Of a stretch of DNA of 64,000 bases, positions 53,919 through 62,806 are shown piece after piece. The stretch's first letter is position 1; every line of letters begins with the position of its first letter. A program made the position numbers and the translations under genes. The notes under the pieces are model-generated. The model was not told the DNA's origin, did no database searches, and was given only the letters and a program-made list of their open reading frames with translations. Source of the stretch: Cytophagales bacterium (GTDB taxonomy: Bacteria; Bacteroidota; Bacteroidia; Cytophagales; Thermoflexibacteraceae); contig REAZ01000009.1 of the NCBI GenBank assembly GCA_004294445.1, positions 1 to 64,000 on the forward strand, given 5' to 3'.

Positions 53919-54491
53919 ATGGCTATATTTCGTAACCAAACACCACAAAGACGCACAACTGTTAAAATAAAAGCTAAGTATGGATATTACAAAGATGATT
54001 TACAAAGAGATTTTAATTTTCGTTGTGGCTATTGTGATGACCTTGATAGTTATAGAAAGGCAGATTATCAGATAGACCATTTTGTGCCTCATGAATATTG
54101 TAAAACTATTCAAAAAAATACTTATTCCAACTTGGTATATAGCTGTCGTAACTGCAATAGGGCAAAATGGCATAAATTTCCAACACAAGACGAAAACATA
54201 CATCATGATGGTAAAGTTGGTTTTATTGACCCTTGTCATAATGATTATGCAAATCAATTTGAAAGAGAAAGGGGCAAAATAATTCCAATAACTCCACTTG
54301 GAGAGTATATGTGGCGTGAAATTCACCTGTATTTATTAAGACACGAATTGATACATACCTTAGAAAGACTTGATGATAATATTAGGGAATTACGCAACTT
54401 AAATCTTCCTGATGGGCATATTGCCAGAGCTATTCTGTCCCAAATGTGCGAACAAGCATGGGAAATTCGTGAGCAGTTAACAAACGGTTAA
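53919..54491 (+). CDS. HNH endonuclease
   Basis: 190 residues. The zinc-supported HNH fold is complete: CGYC at 36-39, the catalytic DH at 53-54 in YQIDHFVPH, Asn71 in NLVYSC, CRNC at 76-79, then N80 and K83. The N-terminus is basic (RRTTVKIKAKYGYYK). The C-terminal 80 residues are helical and acidic and could be a control or partner-binding region. It is the last gene of the GHKL-receiver-HNH operon, 3 bases after the receiver gene, and is the presumed effector. The general type resembles HNH proteins found in other defence modules, such as PtuB. Confidence 0.85.
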   Translation: MAIFRNQTPQRRTTVKIKAKYGYYKDDLQRDFNFRCGYCDDLDSYRKADYQIDHFVPHEYCKTIQKNTYSNLVYSCRNCNRAKWHKFPTQDENIHHDGKVGFIDPCHNDYANQFERERGKIIPITPLGEYMWREIHLYLLRHELIHTLERLDDNIRELRNLNLPDGHIARAILSQMCEQAWEIREQLTNG

Positions 54492-54539
54492 TCCATATCG
54501 CCCAAATTATTTAGTAACTCACCATATTCTAAAAAAACA

Positions 54540-54582
54540 ACTGTCAGTAGTTCCACTAGGGGTCTTGCGACCTACTGACAGT
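54540..54582. terminator. Bidirectional hairpin between convergent operons
   Basis: ACTGTCAGTAG and CTACTGACAGT pair perfectly over 11 bases. The 21-base loop itself contains GGTC-TTGC-GACC. It separates the HNH gene (+) from the caspase-lipase gene (-). Confidence 0.75.
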
Positions 54583-54597
54583 GTTTTATAAAAATTC

Positions 54598-57500
54598 TTA
54601 CAAAAACTTCACTCTTTCTATCGCTTTTGCCATCGCTTCAGTGCCTTCTTTGGTAGAGAAGTAGCTCATGTGGTCGCAGGCAGAGTAGATAATTTCTTCT
54701 TCTTTTACCCACTTTACATTTTTGATACTGTCCAAACTTACCGCTATGTCGTTTTCAGAGCCAAATAGGAACTCATCAAGCACTTTGCTCTGTATCTTGC
54801 CCAATAGTCTTTGTAGGGAGCCATTTTCTGCCGAACCTGCCGTCAGGAGTGGTGTCAGTTTCGTATTCCCCGCTATGATGGTATAAGGCGTTTTTGGTTG
54901 CGCTGTTTTTGCTAAGTTTTGCAAGAAAGGTTCGTTGCCGTTGAGTTGTTTTAAGCTCACGCCAAGCTCTTTCATGGTTTTGTTGAAAAGGAAAACCATA
55001 GGTGCGGTAGCCCAAGCAAACATTGCTAATTTGCTCATAGCCATAGAGATTGCCATTTGTACCCAGTCTTTGAGGGCAGAAATAGGGCTACCTCCGTTAG
55101 GCGTGCCAAGCATGATGAGGTGATTGGCTATCTCGTCCCCGCGCAAGTTTTCTATCATGTAGCGACTCACCAATCCGCCCATCGAGTGTGCATAGATATG
55201 TACGTTTTTGTCGTGTCCTGATTTCAAACCGATATGTTCTAAGCGTTCTTTGAAAAACTGTGCATTTGCCTCTATTGGCGTGTTCAGGTTTTCGTAATCT
55301 AAGGTAAGCACTGCATCATATTTACTTAGCAGCGTATTTCCTTGAGCGTCCCTACCTATAGCCAAACTTTGGGGCATAGTTTCCGTATCGCCAATGATGC
55401 CATGCACGAAAACGGCAATGTTTTTCACATTTTTGTCTTCTACTTTGCGGGCTATCTGATCGAGTACGTTGCCGTAGTTTTGCTCCTCTTGCACTTTTCG
55501 CAAATAAGTGAAACTATCTGATTTGACGTTCATTGCCAAGTCGAGCAGGGGATATTCAAACTCTCGCCCTAACTTCTTGCTCACCACTTTTTGGAAGAAA
55601 ATCTTGACCGAACCTGTGAGGCTACGTGTCTGCGTATTTGGGTCGACTGTAGGCTCTGCTGCTTCTTTTGGCAAATTGTTCACGCTAATAATGGCGTTGC
55701 CGTCTGCATCTACCTCCGTACTTGCATTGATAGGCAAGAAAAACTCGCCATCAAAAGTGATGGGGAAAATGACATCATCAGCGTCCATGTGTGCGTCTAT
55801 CTTCATGTCAAAGAGAGGTTTGCTCTCGTCTGACTTTTTCAAGTTAGAGATGCCTTTCATCTCCAAAATGCTCAAATCGGTAGTGTCGCCGTCTTGGTTG
55901 CTGAAGCTAATTGGTTGGAATTGGCTGCTTTCTTGAAAAACAGAAGGCACTGCAAAGTCTTTTGACTTCTTTTGGCTTACATCTCTGGTTGCTACCTGCT
56001 GTTTTGGGCTTGCCAAAGCTACTTCTACACCGCTTGCAAAGTTACTTGTAATGCTATTTTTCCCTATGAGGTTATCTGCCTTGCCTGTAGCTACTTTTTT
56101 GGCTTGCGAAGGCATCGTTACGGTAACGAATAGGTTAAATACCGACCAATCGGAACCTGAAGTCTTTTTGACCAATCCTCTCGTTGCCGAATCTACGTCT
56201 GGAGCGGCAGGGAAAGGCAAAGGTGCTTGCTTGAACATCTTGATAAAGTCAGGCGAAAACTCCTCTGTGCTGTAGATGAGCTTTATCACGATTTTTTCCT
56301 GAAACTCACCGCCAAGCAATAAATGCTCGTGTACGGTCAGGTTTACGGGCGAACCATCGAGAACGTCAAAAGAAGTATTTGGCTCTAAGTGCCTGTTTAC
56401 TATCTGTAAACTTGCATCACTTTCAGCATCGATACCGAAGTTTTGCGACATCCAAAGGGCGGTGCAGTAGAGTTTTTTGCTTGTGTTGTTGCGAACCCTC
56501 CAATAAATATCGGGGGTAAGCATCGTGCCTTCGTAATCCTGATTTGCCAATAAGTTCAAACCGTTAGAAGCAATATCCATTGGTTTTTGCTGGGCAATAG
56601 GATTATTGATTTGTTCGCTATCAATGACCTCAATCACTACGGAATTATCTGAAAATGAAGTATCTGGGTTGTTAAGTTCCAAAGTTTTTTCCCACTTCCC
56701 TATAGTTTGTATATAGCTCCACGCCGCTTGCGCCATTGCTCCTTCGCCATGCGTATTGGAGTTTTGTGGCGTTACAGCCTGCCTTCCTCTGATGTCCTTA
56801 CATACTTTTTTGCCGTCTTCATTGAGCAAAAATTCATATTTCTTAGTAAAATCACCTTGAGTAACTTGTATTCTGTATTTTGCTTCGGCAGCATTTGCGG
56901 TGATGCGTGAATATGGATTTACACTTACATCTGACTCTATTTGTTGTTTTAGGAATTTGGTATCCTCCTCTTTGCCATCTATGAAGAACAAAATTGGCTT
57001 CATTGCCGAAGAAATTAATTTCGCCTTATAAATTGCATTGGCATCGACAGCAAAAGCGGAACGGTTCGGATTGTCTTGGAACTCAATGAGGCTGTAATCT
57101 TTCTCTACTTTCTTGATGATTGCCTTCGCTACGTCATTGCCTTTGAACTCATCAATAGAGAGTTTATATTCTTTGTTTCCTGTTTTGTCGGCATAATCGA
57201 ACACCGCCAAAACGTTAGGGTCACTTGGTGAAAAGTTCTTTGATAAGCCGTGCATCTGCCCAAAGTTCACTATCCAGCCCTTGAGGTCATCTCTGTAATA
57301 AATGCGCAAGAAGTCTTCTTTTGGGGGCAAGCCGCCCAAAAATGTTCTGTCCAAACTTGCAAGTTCGGTAACACCTTCCAAACTTGTAGGCACGCAAATT
57401 TCCAACTGCGGATTCTGCTCTGGCACAAGGCTAATTACTTTTGCCTTTACTTTTGACATCAAATCGCCGTAGCTCATGTCGCCTTTGGCACATTTGAGTG

Positions 57501-58212
57501 TTTCGATGAGTGAAAAGTTGAACGCTCCACGTTTTTGCCCATCAAGTGTTGTTTCTTTGGCAAATTCGTTGCTTCTTGCCGCTGCAAGTGCCACATAATT
57601 ACCTCTTTCCATCTGCACGATGCCATCGGCACGTAGCTTATAAAAACCTTCCTCATAGCCCAAGTACGCACTCAAAGGTCTTGCTTTGTTGGTAGTTGGG
57701 ATTTGCCGAGTCGTAATATCTGCCTTTGAAGGAGCAACGCTGCGTGTGCCGCCTCCTGAGTGGCAGCAGTCCATCACTACTACTAATCTTGGGCTTTTTT
57801 TGCTCACTTTCCAAAGCAAATAAGCCGTTTCTTTATCTACCAAATCGCCTACGCCTCCGTCTTCGGTGCGGCTATCCACACAGACCATAGATTCGTTGAG
57901 CTTGTCTGGCTCCATCTGCCAAAACTCTGGCGGTGCTGCCTCCTGCGCCCCATGCCCACTATAGTAGAAAAAAGCATCATCTTGGTCAGTAGCTTGGCTA
58001 AGATGCTCCAAAAAACCTTTGACTACATTCGCCCTTGTAGCTTCCTTATTTAAAAGTTTGACTACTTTGAGGTTAAGTCCATCAGCTTTGCAGCGAAAAT
58101 CTAAAAATTCATGAATGGCATTTACATCATTGGCACAGCCATTAAGCTTGTGGCTTGGAATTGGATAATCGTCAATTCCGACTAAGAGGGCATAAATATT
58201 CCTTTTTGACAT
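54598..58212 (-). CDS. Caspase-family peptidase fused to an alpha/beta-hydrolase (lipase)
   Basis: 1204 residues from the ATG at 58212 (MSKRNIYALLVGIDDYP); the distal ATG at 58245 adds an unconserved leader. The N-terminus is a C14 caspase/metacaspase domain with catalytic His87 in YYSGHGAQ and Cys150 in VMDCCHSGG. A middle region of about 600 residues holds beta-rich segments, some resembling DUF4384-like domains (SKKLYCTALWMSQNFGID). The C-terminal 260 residues are an alpha/beta-hydrolase: IAVFVHGIIGD, nucleophile Ser1010 in AHSMGG, LGTPNGGSP, and a possible catalytic His in CDHMSYF. There is no signal peptide or membrane helix. I infer that proteolysis by the caspase could release or control the lipase, a suicide-type design. 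Confidence 0.85.
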   Translation of the reverse strand: MSKRNIYALLVGIDDYPIPSHKLNGCANDVNAIHEFLDFRCKADGLNLKVVKLLNKEATRANVVKGFLEHLSQATDQDDAFFYYSGHGAQEAAPPEFWQMEPDKLNESMVCVDSRTEDGGVGDLVDKETAYLLWKVSKKSPRLVVVMDCCHSGGGTRSVAPSKADITTRQIPTTNKARPLSAYLGYEEGFYKLRADGIVQMERGNYVALAAARSNEFAKETTLDGQKRGAFNFSLIETLKCAKGDMSYGDLMSKVKAKVISLVPEQNPQLEICVPTSLEGVTELASLDRTFLGGLPPKEDFLRIYYRDDLKGWIVNFGQMHGLSKNFSPSDPNVLAVFDYADKTGNKEYKLSIDEFKGNDVAKAIIKKVEKDYSLIEFQDNPNRSAFAVDANAIYKAKLISSAMKPILFFIDGKEEDTKFLKQQIESDVSVNPYSRITANAAEAKYRIQVTQGDFTKKYEFLLNEDGKKVCKDIRGRQAVTPQNSNTHGEGAMAQAAWSYIQTIGKWEKTLELNNPDTSFSDNSVVIEVIDSEQINNPIAQQKPMDIASNGLNLLANQDYEGTMLTPDIYWRVRNNTSKKLYCTALWMSQNFGIDAESDASLQIVNRHLEPNTSFDVLDGSPVNLTVHEHLLLGGEFQEKIVIKLIYSTEEFSPDFIKMFKQAPLPFPAAPDVDSATRGLVKKTSGSDWSVFNLFVTVTMPSQAKKVATGKADNLIGKNSITSNFASGVEVALASPKQQVATRDVSQKKSKDFAVPSVFQESSQFQPISFSNQDGDTTDLSILEMKGISNLKKSDESKPLFDMKIDAHMDADDVIFPITFDGEFFLPINASTEVDADGNAIISVNNLPKEAAEPTVDPNTQTRSLTGSVKIFFQKVVSKKLGREFEYPLLDLAMNVKSDSFTYLRKVQEEQNYGNVLDQIARKVEDKNVKNIAVFVHGIIGDTETMPQSLAIGRDAQGNTLLSKYDAVLTLDYENLNTPIEANAQFFKERLEHIGLKSGHDKNVHIYAHSMGGLVSRYMIENLRGDEIANHLIMLGTPNGGSPISALKDWVQMAISMAMSKLAMFAWATAPMVFLFNKTMKELGVSLKQLNGNEPFLQNLAKTAQPKTPYTIIAGNTKLTPLLTAGSAENGSLQRLLGKIQSKVLDEFLFGSENDIAVSLDSIKNVKWVKEEEIIYSACDHMSYFSTKEGTEAMAKAIERVKFL

Positions 58213-58354
58213 AGAGATTAGTGGGTTACGTTTATTTAAAAACATTTTGAGTAGAAATACGATAAAATTTCGATATAATGTTAAATAGAAATCTTTGAAA
58301 AAACCAATTTCTGCAAAATATAATTTTGTAATCTCACTTCTTGGAAAGTTTTTC

Positions 58355-58362
58355 TAATTTTG
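58355..58362 (+). promoter_or_regulatory. -7 box TAATTTTG
   Basis: It matches TAnnTTTG, 61 bases upstream of ATG 58424. A second match lies at 58321-58328. Confidence 0.45.
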
Positions 58363-58423
58363 TAAGGTATATTTATAGCGGGGAGTGAGCTACCTCCAAA
58401 CACAAATTTTATCAAAAACACAA

Positions 58424-59494
58424 ATGAATTTTCTAACACCTGGTCCCTCACAGTTATATTTTACGGTAGAAACACACATTAAAAGTGCATTGAAAAATGA
58501 TATATGTGCCATTTCGCACCGCAGCAAAGCATTTCAGCAGGTCATAGGGCATACCATAGCCCAGATTCGCCAACTTATGAACGTGCCTGACGATTATTAC
58601 ATTACTTTTACCGCCTCTGCCACAGAGATTTGGGAGAGAATCCTGCAAAATCTATCTGCCGAATATTCTTATCATTTGGTAAATGGCAGTTTTTCCAAAA
58701 AATTCTATGATTTTGCCGTCAGTCTGAAGCGAAATGCCTCCAAACATGAGGTCGCTTTAGGGCAGTGTTTTGACTTAAATAGTTTTACCGTGCCGAGCCA
58801 AACTGAAGTGCTTTGCCTTACACACAATGAAACAAGCACAGGCGTAAGTATGCCTTTGTCAGATATTTATGAGCTAAGGAAGCAGCATCCCGATAAACTC
58901 ATTGCCTTAGACATGGTTTCTTCGGCTCCCTATCCTGACCTCGATTTTCGGCATATAGATACCGCTTTTTTTTCGGTACAAAAGTGCTTCGGCTTGCCTG
59001 CGGGCTTGGGCGTTTGGATTTTTAACGAAAAATGCTTGGAAAAAAGTTTGGCTTTGGAAAAAGCAGGCATGAGTACAGGTACGTATCACACTATCAGCTC
59101 ATTAGTAAAAAACATCAGAACTAATGAAACGCCCGAAACGCCAAATATGCTTGGCATTTACCTATTAGGAAAGGTTTGCGAAGACATGAATAACAGAGGC
59201 ATCGGGGCAATTAGGAACGAAACGAACTACAAGGCAGCACTTATGTATCACACTATTCAGCAGGGGGAAAACTTCAAAGCCTTTGTAGAAAATGAGAAAT
59301 TCCGCTCCAAAACGGTGATTGTTGCTGACGTAATCAAACCAAAAGCGTCTTTTTTCATCAATAAATTCAAAGAACATCAGATAACTGTAGGCAGTGGCTA
59401 CGGTGCGGGCAAAGATACGCAAATACGCATCGCCAATTTCCCAACGCACTCAAAGGAAACTTTTGAACTGTTGGCTGAACTGATGAGTAAATAA
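58424..59494 (+). CDS. Class V aminotransferase, SerC-like
   Basis: 356 residues from ATG 58424 (MNFLTPGPSQLYF), where family similarity begins; a GTG at 58385 is also in frame. Motifs are the N-terminal TPGPS, ISHRSKAFQQV, LTHNETSTGVS, ALDMVSSAPYPDLDF, and the PLP-binding lysine Lys187 in FSVQKCFGLPAG. The fold is that of phosphoserine aminotransferase or a related alanine-glyoxylate-type enzyme. SerC would make 3-phosphoserine for serine synthesis. No serA is adjacent, so the exact substrate is left open. Confidence 0.8.
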   Translation: MNFLTPGPSQLYFTVETHIKSALKNDICAISHRSKAFQQVIGHTIAQIRQLMNVPDDYYITFTASATEIWERILQNLSAEYSYHLVNGSFSKKFYDFAVSLKRNASKHEVALGQCFDLNSFTVPSQTEVLCLTHNETSTGVSMPLSDIYELRKQHPDKLIALDMVSSAPYPDLDFRHIDTAFFSVQKCFGLPAGLGVWIFNEKCLEKSLALEKAGMSTGTYHTISSLVKNIRTNETPETPNMLGIYLLGKVCEDMNNRGIGAIRNETNYKAALMYHTIQQGENFKAFVENEKFRSKTVIVADVIKPKASFFINKFKEHQITVGSGYGAGKDTQIRIANFPTHSKETFELLAELMSK

Positions 59495-59600
59495 GCATAA
59501 GTAATGATGAGTTATGAATTATTTTAAATTGCTCATTATGAGTTTGTTATTATTCTATCCTAAAAAACTTTTGTATTAGAAATCCGTATTTTATCCGCCA

Positions 59601-59647
59601 AATCTGTGTTATCCGTGTGCTATTTTAGAACACAGATGACGCAGATT
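59601..59647. repeat. Imperfect inverted repeat of a common Bacteroidota type
   Basis: The arms around AATCTGTGTTATCCGTGTGCT and AGAACACAGATGACGCAGATT pair at 17 of 21 positions. Words like ATCTGTGTCATCTGTGTTCT are widely dispersed in Bacteroidota genomes. It lies between the aminotransferase and sigma-factor genes. Confidence 0.6.
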
Positions 59648-59730
59648 ATACAGATTTTTACTTTATATTCTTATTACCAATAAGATTTTAAAAAAATTAG
59701 GGCAGAGTAAAAAACTCATCACTACTTATC

Positions 59731-60363
59731 ATGATTTTTAAGAAGTTATTTCAGAAAAAACAAACAGATGAGCAGCTCATAGAGCAGTATCGGCAAACGG
59801 GCAATCTTGCAGATGTAGCCGAGCTATACCAACGCTATGCAGCTATGATTTTTGGTGTTTGCCTGAAATACCTCAAAGACGAAGAAGATAGCAAAGACGT
59901 AAGTAGGTCGCTTTTTGAAAAATTGGCGAAGGTGCTAAAAGAAAATGAAGTACAAAACTTTAAAAGTTGGCTGCACGTTATCGTTCGGAATCAGTGCCTG
60001 ATGCACATTAGGTCGCAAAAACTGAAAAATGCAAAAACAGTCCCGCTTAACGACCGCTTTTCATCAGGGGCAGACGGCGAAAATGATGATTTCCAAGAAA
60101 TTTCTGATAAAAATACTACAGGAAGTATGGAAAATCAAGTATTTTGGAATCCTAATGATGAGGACTTGCTGGAGGAAAATTTGGGCTTGCTCGAAAAGGC
60201 AATGACAAACTTACCCATCGAGCAGCAAACCTGCATCGACTTGTTTTATTTGAAGGAAAAATGTTATAAGGAAATTTGTGAAATTACGGGTTATGAGCTA
60301 AATAAGGTAAAAAGTTATATCCAAAATGGGAAACGCAATTTGAAAATTTATTTGGAAAAATGA
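59731..60363 (+). CDS. ECF RNA polymerase sigma factor
   Basis: 210 residues. Region 2 is at about 10-95 (DEQLIEQYRQTGNLADVAEL, AAMIFGVCLKYLKD, FKSWLHVIVRNQCLMHIR). A charged linker follows at about 96-145, and region 4 at about 150-208 (LPIEQQTCIDLFYLKEKCYK and KVKSYIQNGKRNLKI). It directs RNA polymerase to a small regulon. The linker is longer and more acidic than usual. The gene 39 bases downstream encodes a one-helix membrane protein, its likely anti-sigma factor. Confidence 0.88.
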   Translation: MIFKKLFQKKQTDEQLIEQYRQTGNLADVAELYQRYAAMIFGVCLKYLKDEEDSKDVSRSLFEKLAKVLKENEVQNFKSWLHVIVRNQCLMHIRSQKLKNAKTVPLNDRFSSGADGENDDFQEISDKNTTGSMENQVFWNPNDEDLLEENLGLLEKAMTNLPIEQQTCIDLFYLKEKCYKEICEITGYELNKVKSYIQNGKRNLKIYLEK

Positions 60364-60402
60364 GATGGTAGCAAAGCAAATAAATATTTTGTAAAAGGTT
60401 TG

Positions 60403-61506
60403 ATGCAAAAAAATAAGCAACATATAGAAAAAGAGGAGTTTTTGAGTGAGGAGATGCTTTTGAAGTATCGGCAAGGGGAACTTTTGCCTTCAGAAATGAG
60501 GCGAGTAGAGGCTTTGTTGGAAAAATACTCCTTATATGCGGATGCTTTGGAGGGCTATGAACTATTGGACGCAGAAAAAATACGCACCAATACCGCTTTT
60601 CTCAAGGCAAGCATACGAGCCCAAGTTCCCGCTAAAACCATTTACCTTCGTCAGTCAAGGCTGATGCGTGTTGCTGCTGCTATTGTTTTTTTGCTTGTCT
60701 GCTCATTTGGAATTTACTTTTTTGCCAACCAAAGTAGTAGCTTACAAAACGAAATGGCTCAAGCCACTTCCGTAGCTGATGAGGAAAATAAACTTGCAAC
60801 AGCACCACAAACAGAAGAAAAAGCTATAGAATTTCCACAAAAAGAGGTTGCAGACGAGCAGCCCAAGATTACAGAACGAAAGGAAATAGCAAATAATCAT
60901 ACAATTAAACTAAAAGATGAGATTGAAAAAATAACAGATAGAGAAATAAGTAAGCCAGAAAATAATGCAAGTCTATCGCAAGCAAAAATAAGCAAAGATA
61001 CTATAGCTACTCCTCTCGCACTTGCAGAGAAGGAAAAGCCAAGCCAATTAGACGACAAAATAGTGGGAGAAGCCGAAGGAGTAATACCAGCTAAACCGCA
61101 AATAATCAGCGACATAACGGTTGCAAAATCTTCTCCTGCGGCAGAGAACCGCAAAATGGAAAGCGAACTTGCCGAAGAAACAGCGAGCAAAAAAGACAAA
61201 AAGAGAGAGAAGAAAATGACCGAAAAAAAGACTGCCCAAACATCGCTACCTGCAAGAGAAGAACTCATAAACCTGCTCAAAAAAGAAATTTTACTTTTTG
61301 CCAAAGAAAAAAATGAAACCCTCAAAGGCAAACTTTTACTTACTTTCTCCACCTCCAAAGAGGGCGTTGCCGAAAATATTGTCATCAAAGAAAGCCCATG
61401 CCTATCTTGCAATGAGTTGATTATCCGTTTGATAAAAGAATTTAAAAATACATCAGCGACTTCAAATAAAAATGAGCCAAACCAAACAATAGAAATTACT
61501 TTCTGA
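60403..61506 (+). CDS. Putative anti-sigma factor with C-terminal TonB-like domain
   Basis: 367 residues from ATG 60403; a TTG two codons earlier overlaps the same region. A cytosolic N-terminal part of about 80 residues (EEFLSEEMLLKYRQGELLPS) is of the kind that binds sigma factors. One membrane helix lies at about 88-108 (AAAIVFLLVCSFGIYFFA). A long E/K/A-rich low-complexity periplasmic stretch follows, then a final domain (LLLTFSTSKEGVAENIVIKE, SPCLSCNELIIRLIKEF) resembling the TonB C-terminal fold. The layout suits an anti-sigma factor that senses an envelope partner. The last 11 bases overlap the convergent hydrolase gene. Confidence 0.7.
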   Translation: MQKNKQHIEKEEFLSEEMLLKYRQGELLPSEMRRVEALLEKYSLYADALEGYELLDAEKIRTNTAFLKASIRAQVPAKTIYLRQSRLMRVAAAIVFLLVCSFGIYFFANQSSSLQNEMAQATSVADEENKLATAPQTEEKAIEFPQKEVADEQPKITERKEIANNHTIKLKDEIEKITDREISKPENNASLSQAKISKDTIATPLALAEKEKPSQLDDKIVGEAEGVIPAKPQIISDITVAKSSPAAENRKMESELAEETASKKDKKREKKMTEKKTAQTSLPAREELINLLKKEILLFAKEKNETLKGKLLLTFSTSKEGVAENIVIKESPCLSCNELIIRLIKEFKNTSATSNKNEPNQTIEITF

Positions 61507-62317
61507 TGTACGAGCCTTCATACGAGCTACTTAGCTTTTCCATCACCGCCTGCACGAGTTTGTGATGCCCGCAATCTAAAATTTCTATTTCCGATTTTTC
61601 TAAAAGATGTGTAAAAGACTTTACAGTTTGAATATGAATGAGTCTATCGTATTTCCCTAAAAAAATCTTTACCCCCACCTGATGCTTGTTAAATATTTCC
61701 GCCAATTTCTTTCTTTCTATTTCCAAAAAGCGATAGAGCATCCAAGTCTGATAAACACGCCTTCGTTTTTTGGGGGTAGCCATCTCCGTTTCAGCCAGTT
61801 TTAGCACCGTCTTATGCACCAAGCCATACTTGCCTAAGTTTTTTACTACCTTCTTATATATATTAGTTTCCGAATGAGTGAAGTATTTGAAAATGTGCTG
61901 TAAAGACGAAAATTTGGTGGCTACTCTATACCACGCATTGATTTCTATGCCATCGGGAGCAAGCAAATAGAGCATTTGTACTTTTGTTGCAAAGAGGCTT
62001 GCCGTAATCAATGCAATTCTGCCACCCATAGAGAAGCCAAGCAAATCAAACGTATCTATTTGGTTTTCAAACATAAAATCTTTGATAATTTTTTCCCAGT
62101 AGGCAAAATTCAAGCTATCCAAGCCGTCATGCCATTCACTTTTGCCATGAAAAAACAAGTCTATACTATAGATAGTATGATTGGGAAAAGCAGGAGCAAT
62201 ATTTTGGTAAATACTATTTTCCTGACCGTAGCCATGAAAAGCAAGCAGTTTTGAATCTCCACTGCCAAAAATTTGACAAGCAAGCTGATAGTTCTCTTTT
62301 TTGATAAGTTGGGACAT
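61496..62317 (-). CDS. Alpha/beta-hydrolase
   Basis: 273 residues. The hydrolase core shows LLAFHGYGQENSIY (oxyanion loop HGYG), IYSIDLFFHGKSEW, the nucleophile elbow LLGFSMGGRIAL with Ser near residue 95, and a late catalytic-His candidate in ILDCGHHKLV. A lid-like helical insert of about 90 residues lies in between (VATKFSSLQHIFKYFTHSET). It is cytosolic, with no signal peptide. The substrate is unknown; possibilities include esters, thioesters and MenH/BioH-like substrates. It is convergent with the anti-sigma gene, with an 11-base 3' overlap. Confidence 0.8.
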   Translation of the reverse strand: MSQLIKKENYQLACQIFGSGDSKLLAFHGYGQENSIYQNIAPAFPNHTIYSIDLFFHGKSEWHDGLDSLNFAYWEKIIKDFMFENQIDTFDLLGFSMGGRIALITASLFATKVQMLYLLAPDGIEINAWYRVATKFSSLQHIFKYFTHSETNIYKKVVKNLGKYGLVHKTVLKLAETEMATPKKRRRVYQTWMLYRFLEIERKKLAEIFNKHQVGVKIFLGKYDRLIHIQTVKSFTHLLEKSEIEILDCGHHKLVQAVMEKLSSSYEGSYIRK

Positions 62318-62684
62318 AAAATTTAGGATTGACTAACTTATAACCAAATATACATCAAATTTATAAATCCGTATGTAGTCCCCAATTCATTGTAATCTAT
62401 CAATGTAATAAATATCAATATTATTAACTTTTTTGAATCAAATGCCACTTAATATTAATCACTGTCTTCCAAAAAAATCAAAACGTATGATAATACTCCC
62501 AAATAGTTTGCTTTTTTTAATACAATTTAAACTCTATTTTAGCCAATTATCTCTTGTTTAAATCCTATTTTTTTAAATAATTGTACTTTTTGAATATATA
62601 CATTGTACTATGCAAAGAGGAAAAACCTGCTTTTATATTTCTTTTGTATGTTTTGTGTTTTTTTTTAATTATTTTGTCAAATTA
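62318..62684. other. Very A+T-rich divergent intergenic region
   Basis: 367 bases between the hydrolase and the promoter of the secreted-protein gene. It holds the minus-strand -7 box at 62345-62352. A plus-strand frame at 62581-62802 encodes only hydrophobic low-complexity residues, contains the 62807 gene's promoter, and is not called. No RNA gene or hairpin found. Confidence 0.4.
62345..62352 (-). promoter_or_regulatory. -7 box TATATTTG for the alpha/beta-hydrolase
   Basis: CAAATATA on the plus strand reads TATATTTG on the minus strand, 27 bases upstream of the start at 62317. Confidence 0.45.
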
Positions 62685-62717
62685 TTTGCTTTTATATAAT
62701 TTTATATACTATATTTG
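62685..62717 (+). promoter_or_regulatory. Promoter TTTG-N21-TATATTTG
   Basis: TTTG at 62685-62688 and TATATTTG at 62710-62717 are 21 bases apart, fitting the Bacteroidota consensus. Predicted transcription starts near 62723, giving a leader of about 85 bases before ATG 62807. Confidence 0.65.
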
Positions 62718-62806
62718 TAGTGTCAGTATTTCAGTAACAAAAACAGAGCGAAATCTGACTTTTAAAATAAACATGATTATTCTCACTTTATATATATATT
62801 AAGGAT

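Noticed and set aside
54540-54582. Inverted repeat as a CRISPR repeat or recombination site
   Set aside because: It occurs once, lies between two convergent stop codons and has terminator geometry; there is no spacer array.
62581-62802. 73-codon hydrophobic frame before the secreted-protein gene
   Set aside because: It overlaps the predicted promoter and leader, and its composition follows directly from poly-T-rich DNA.
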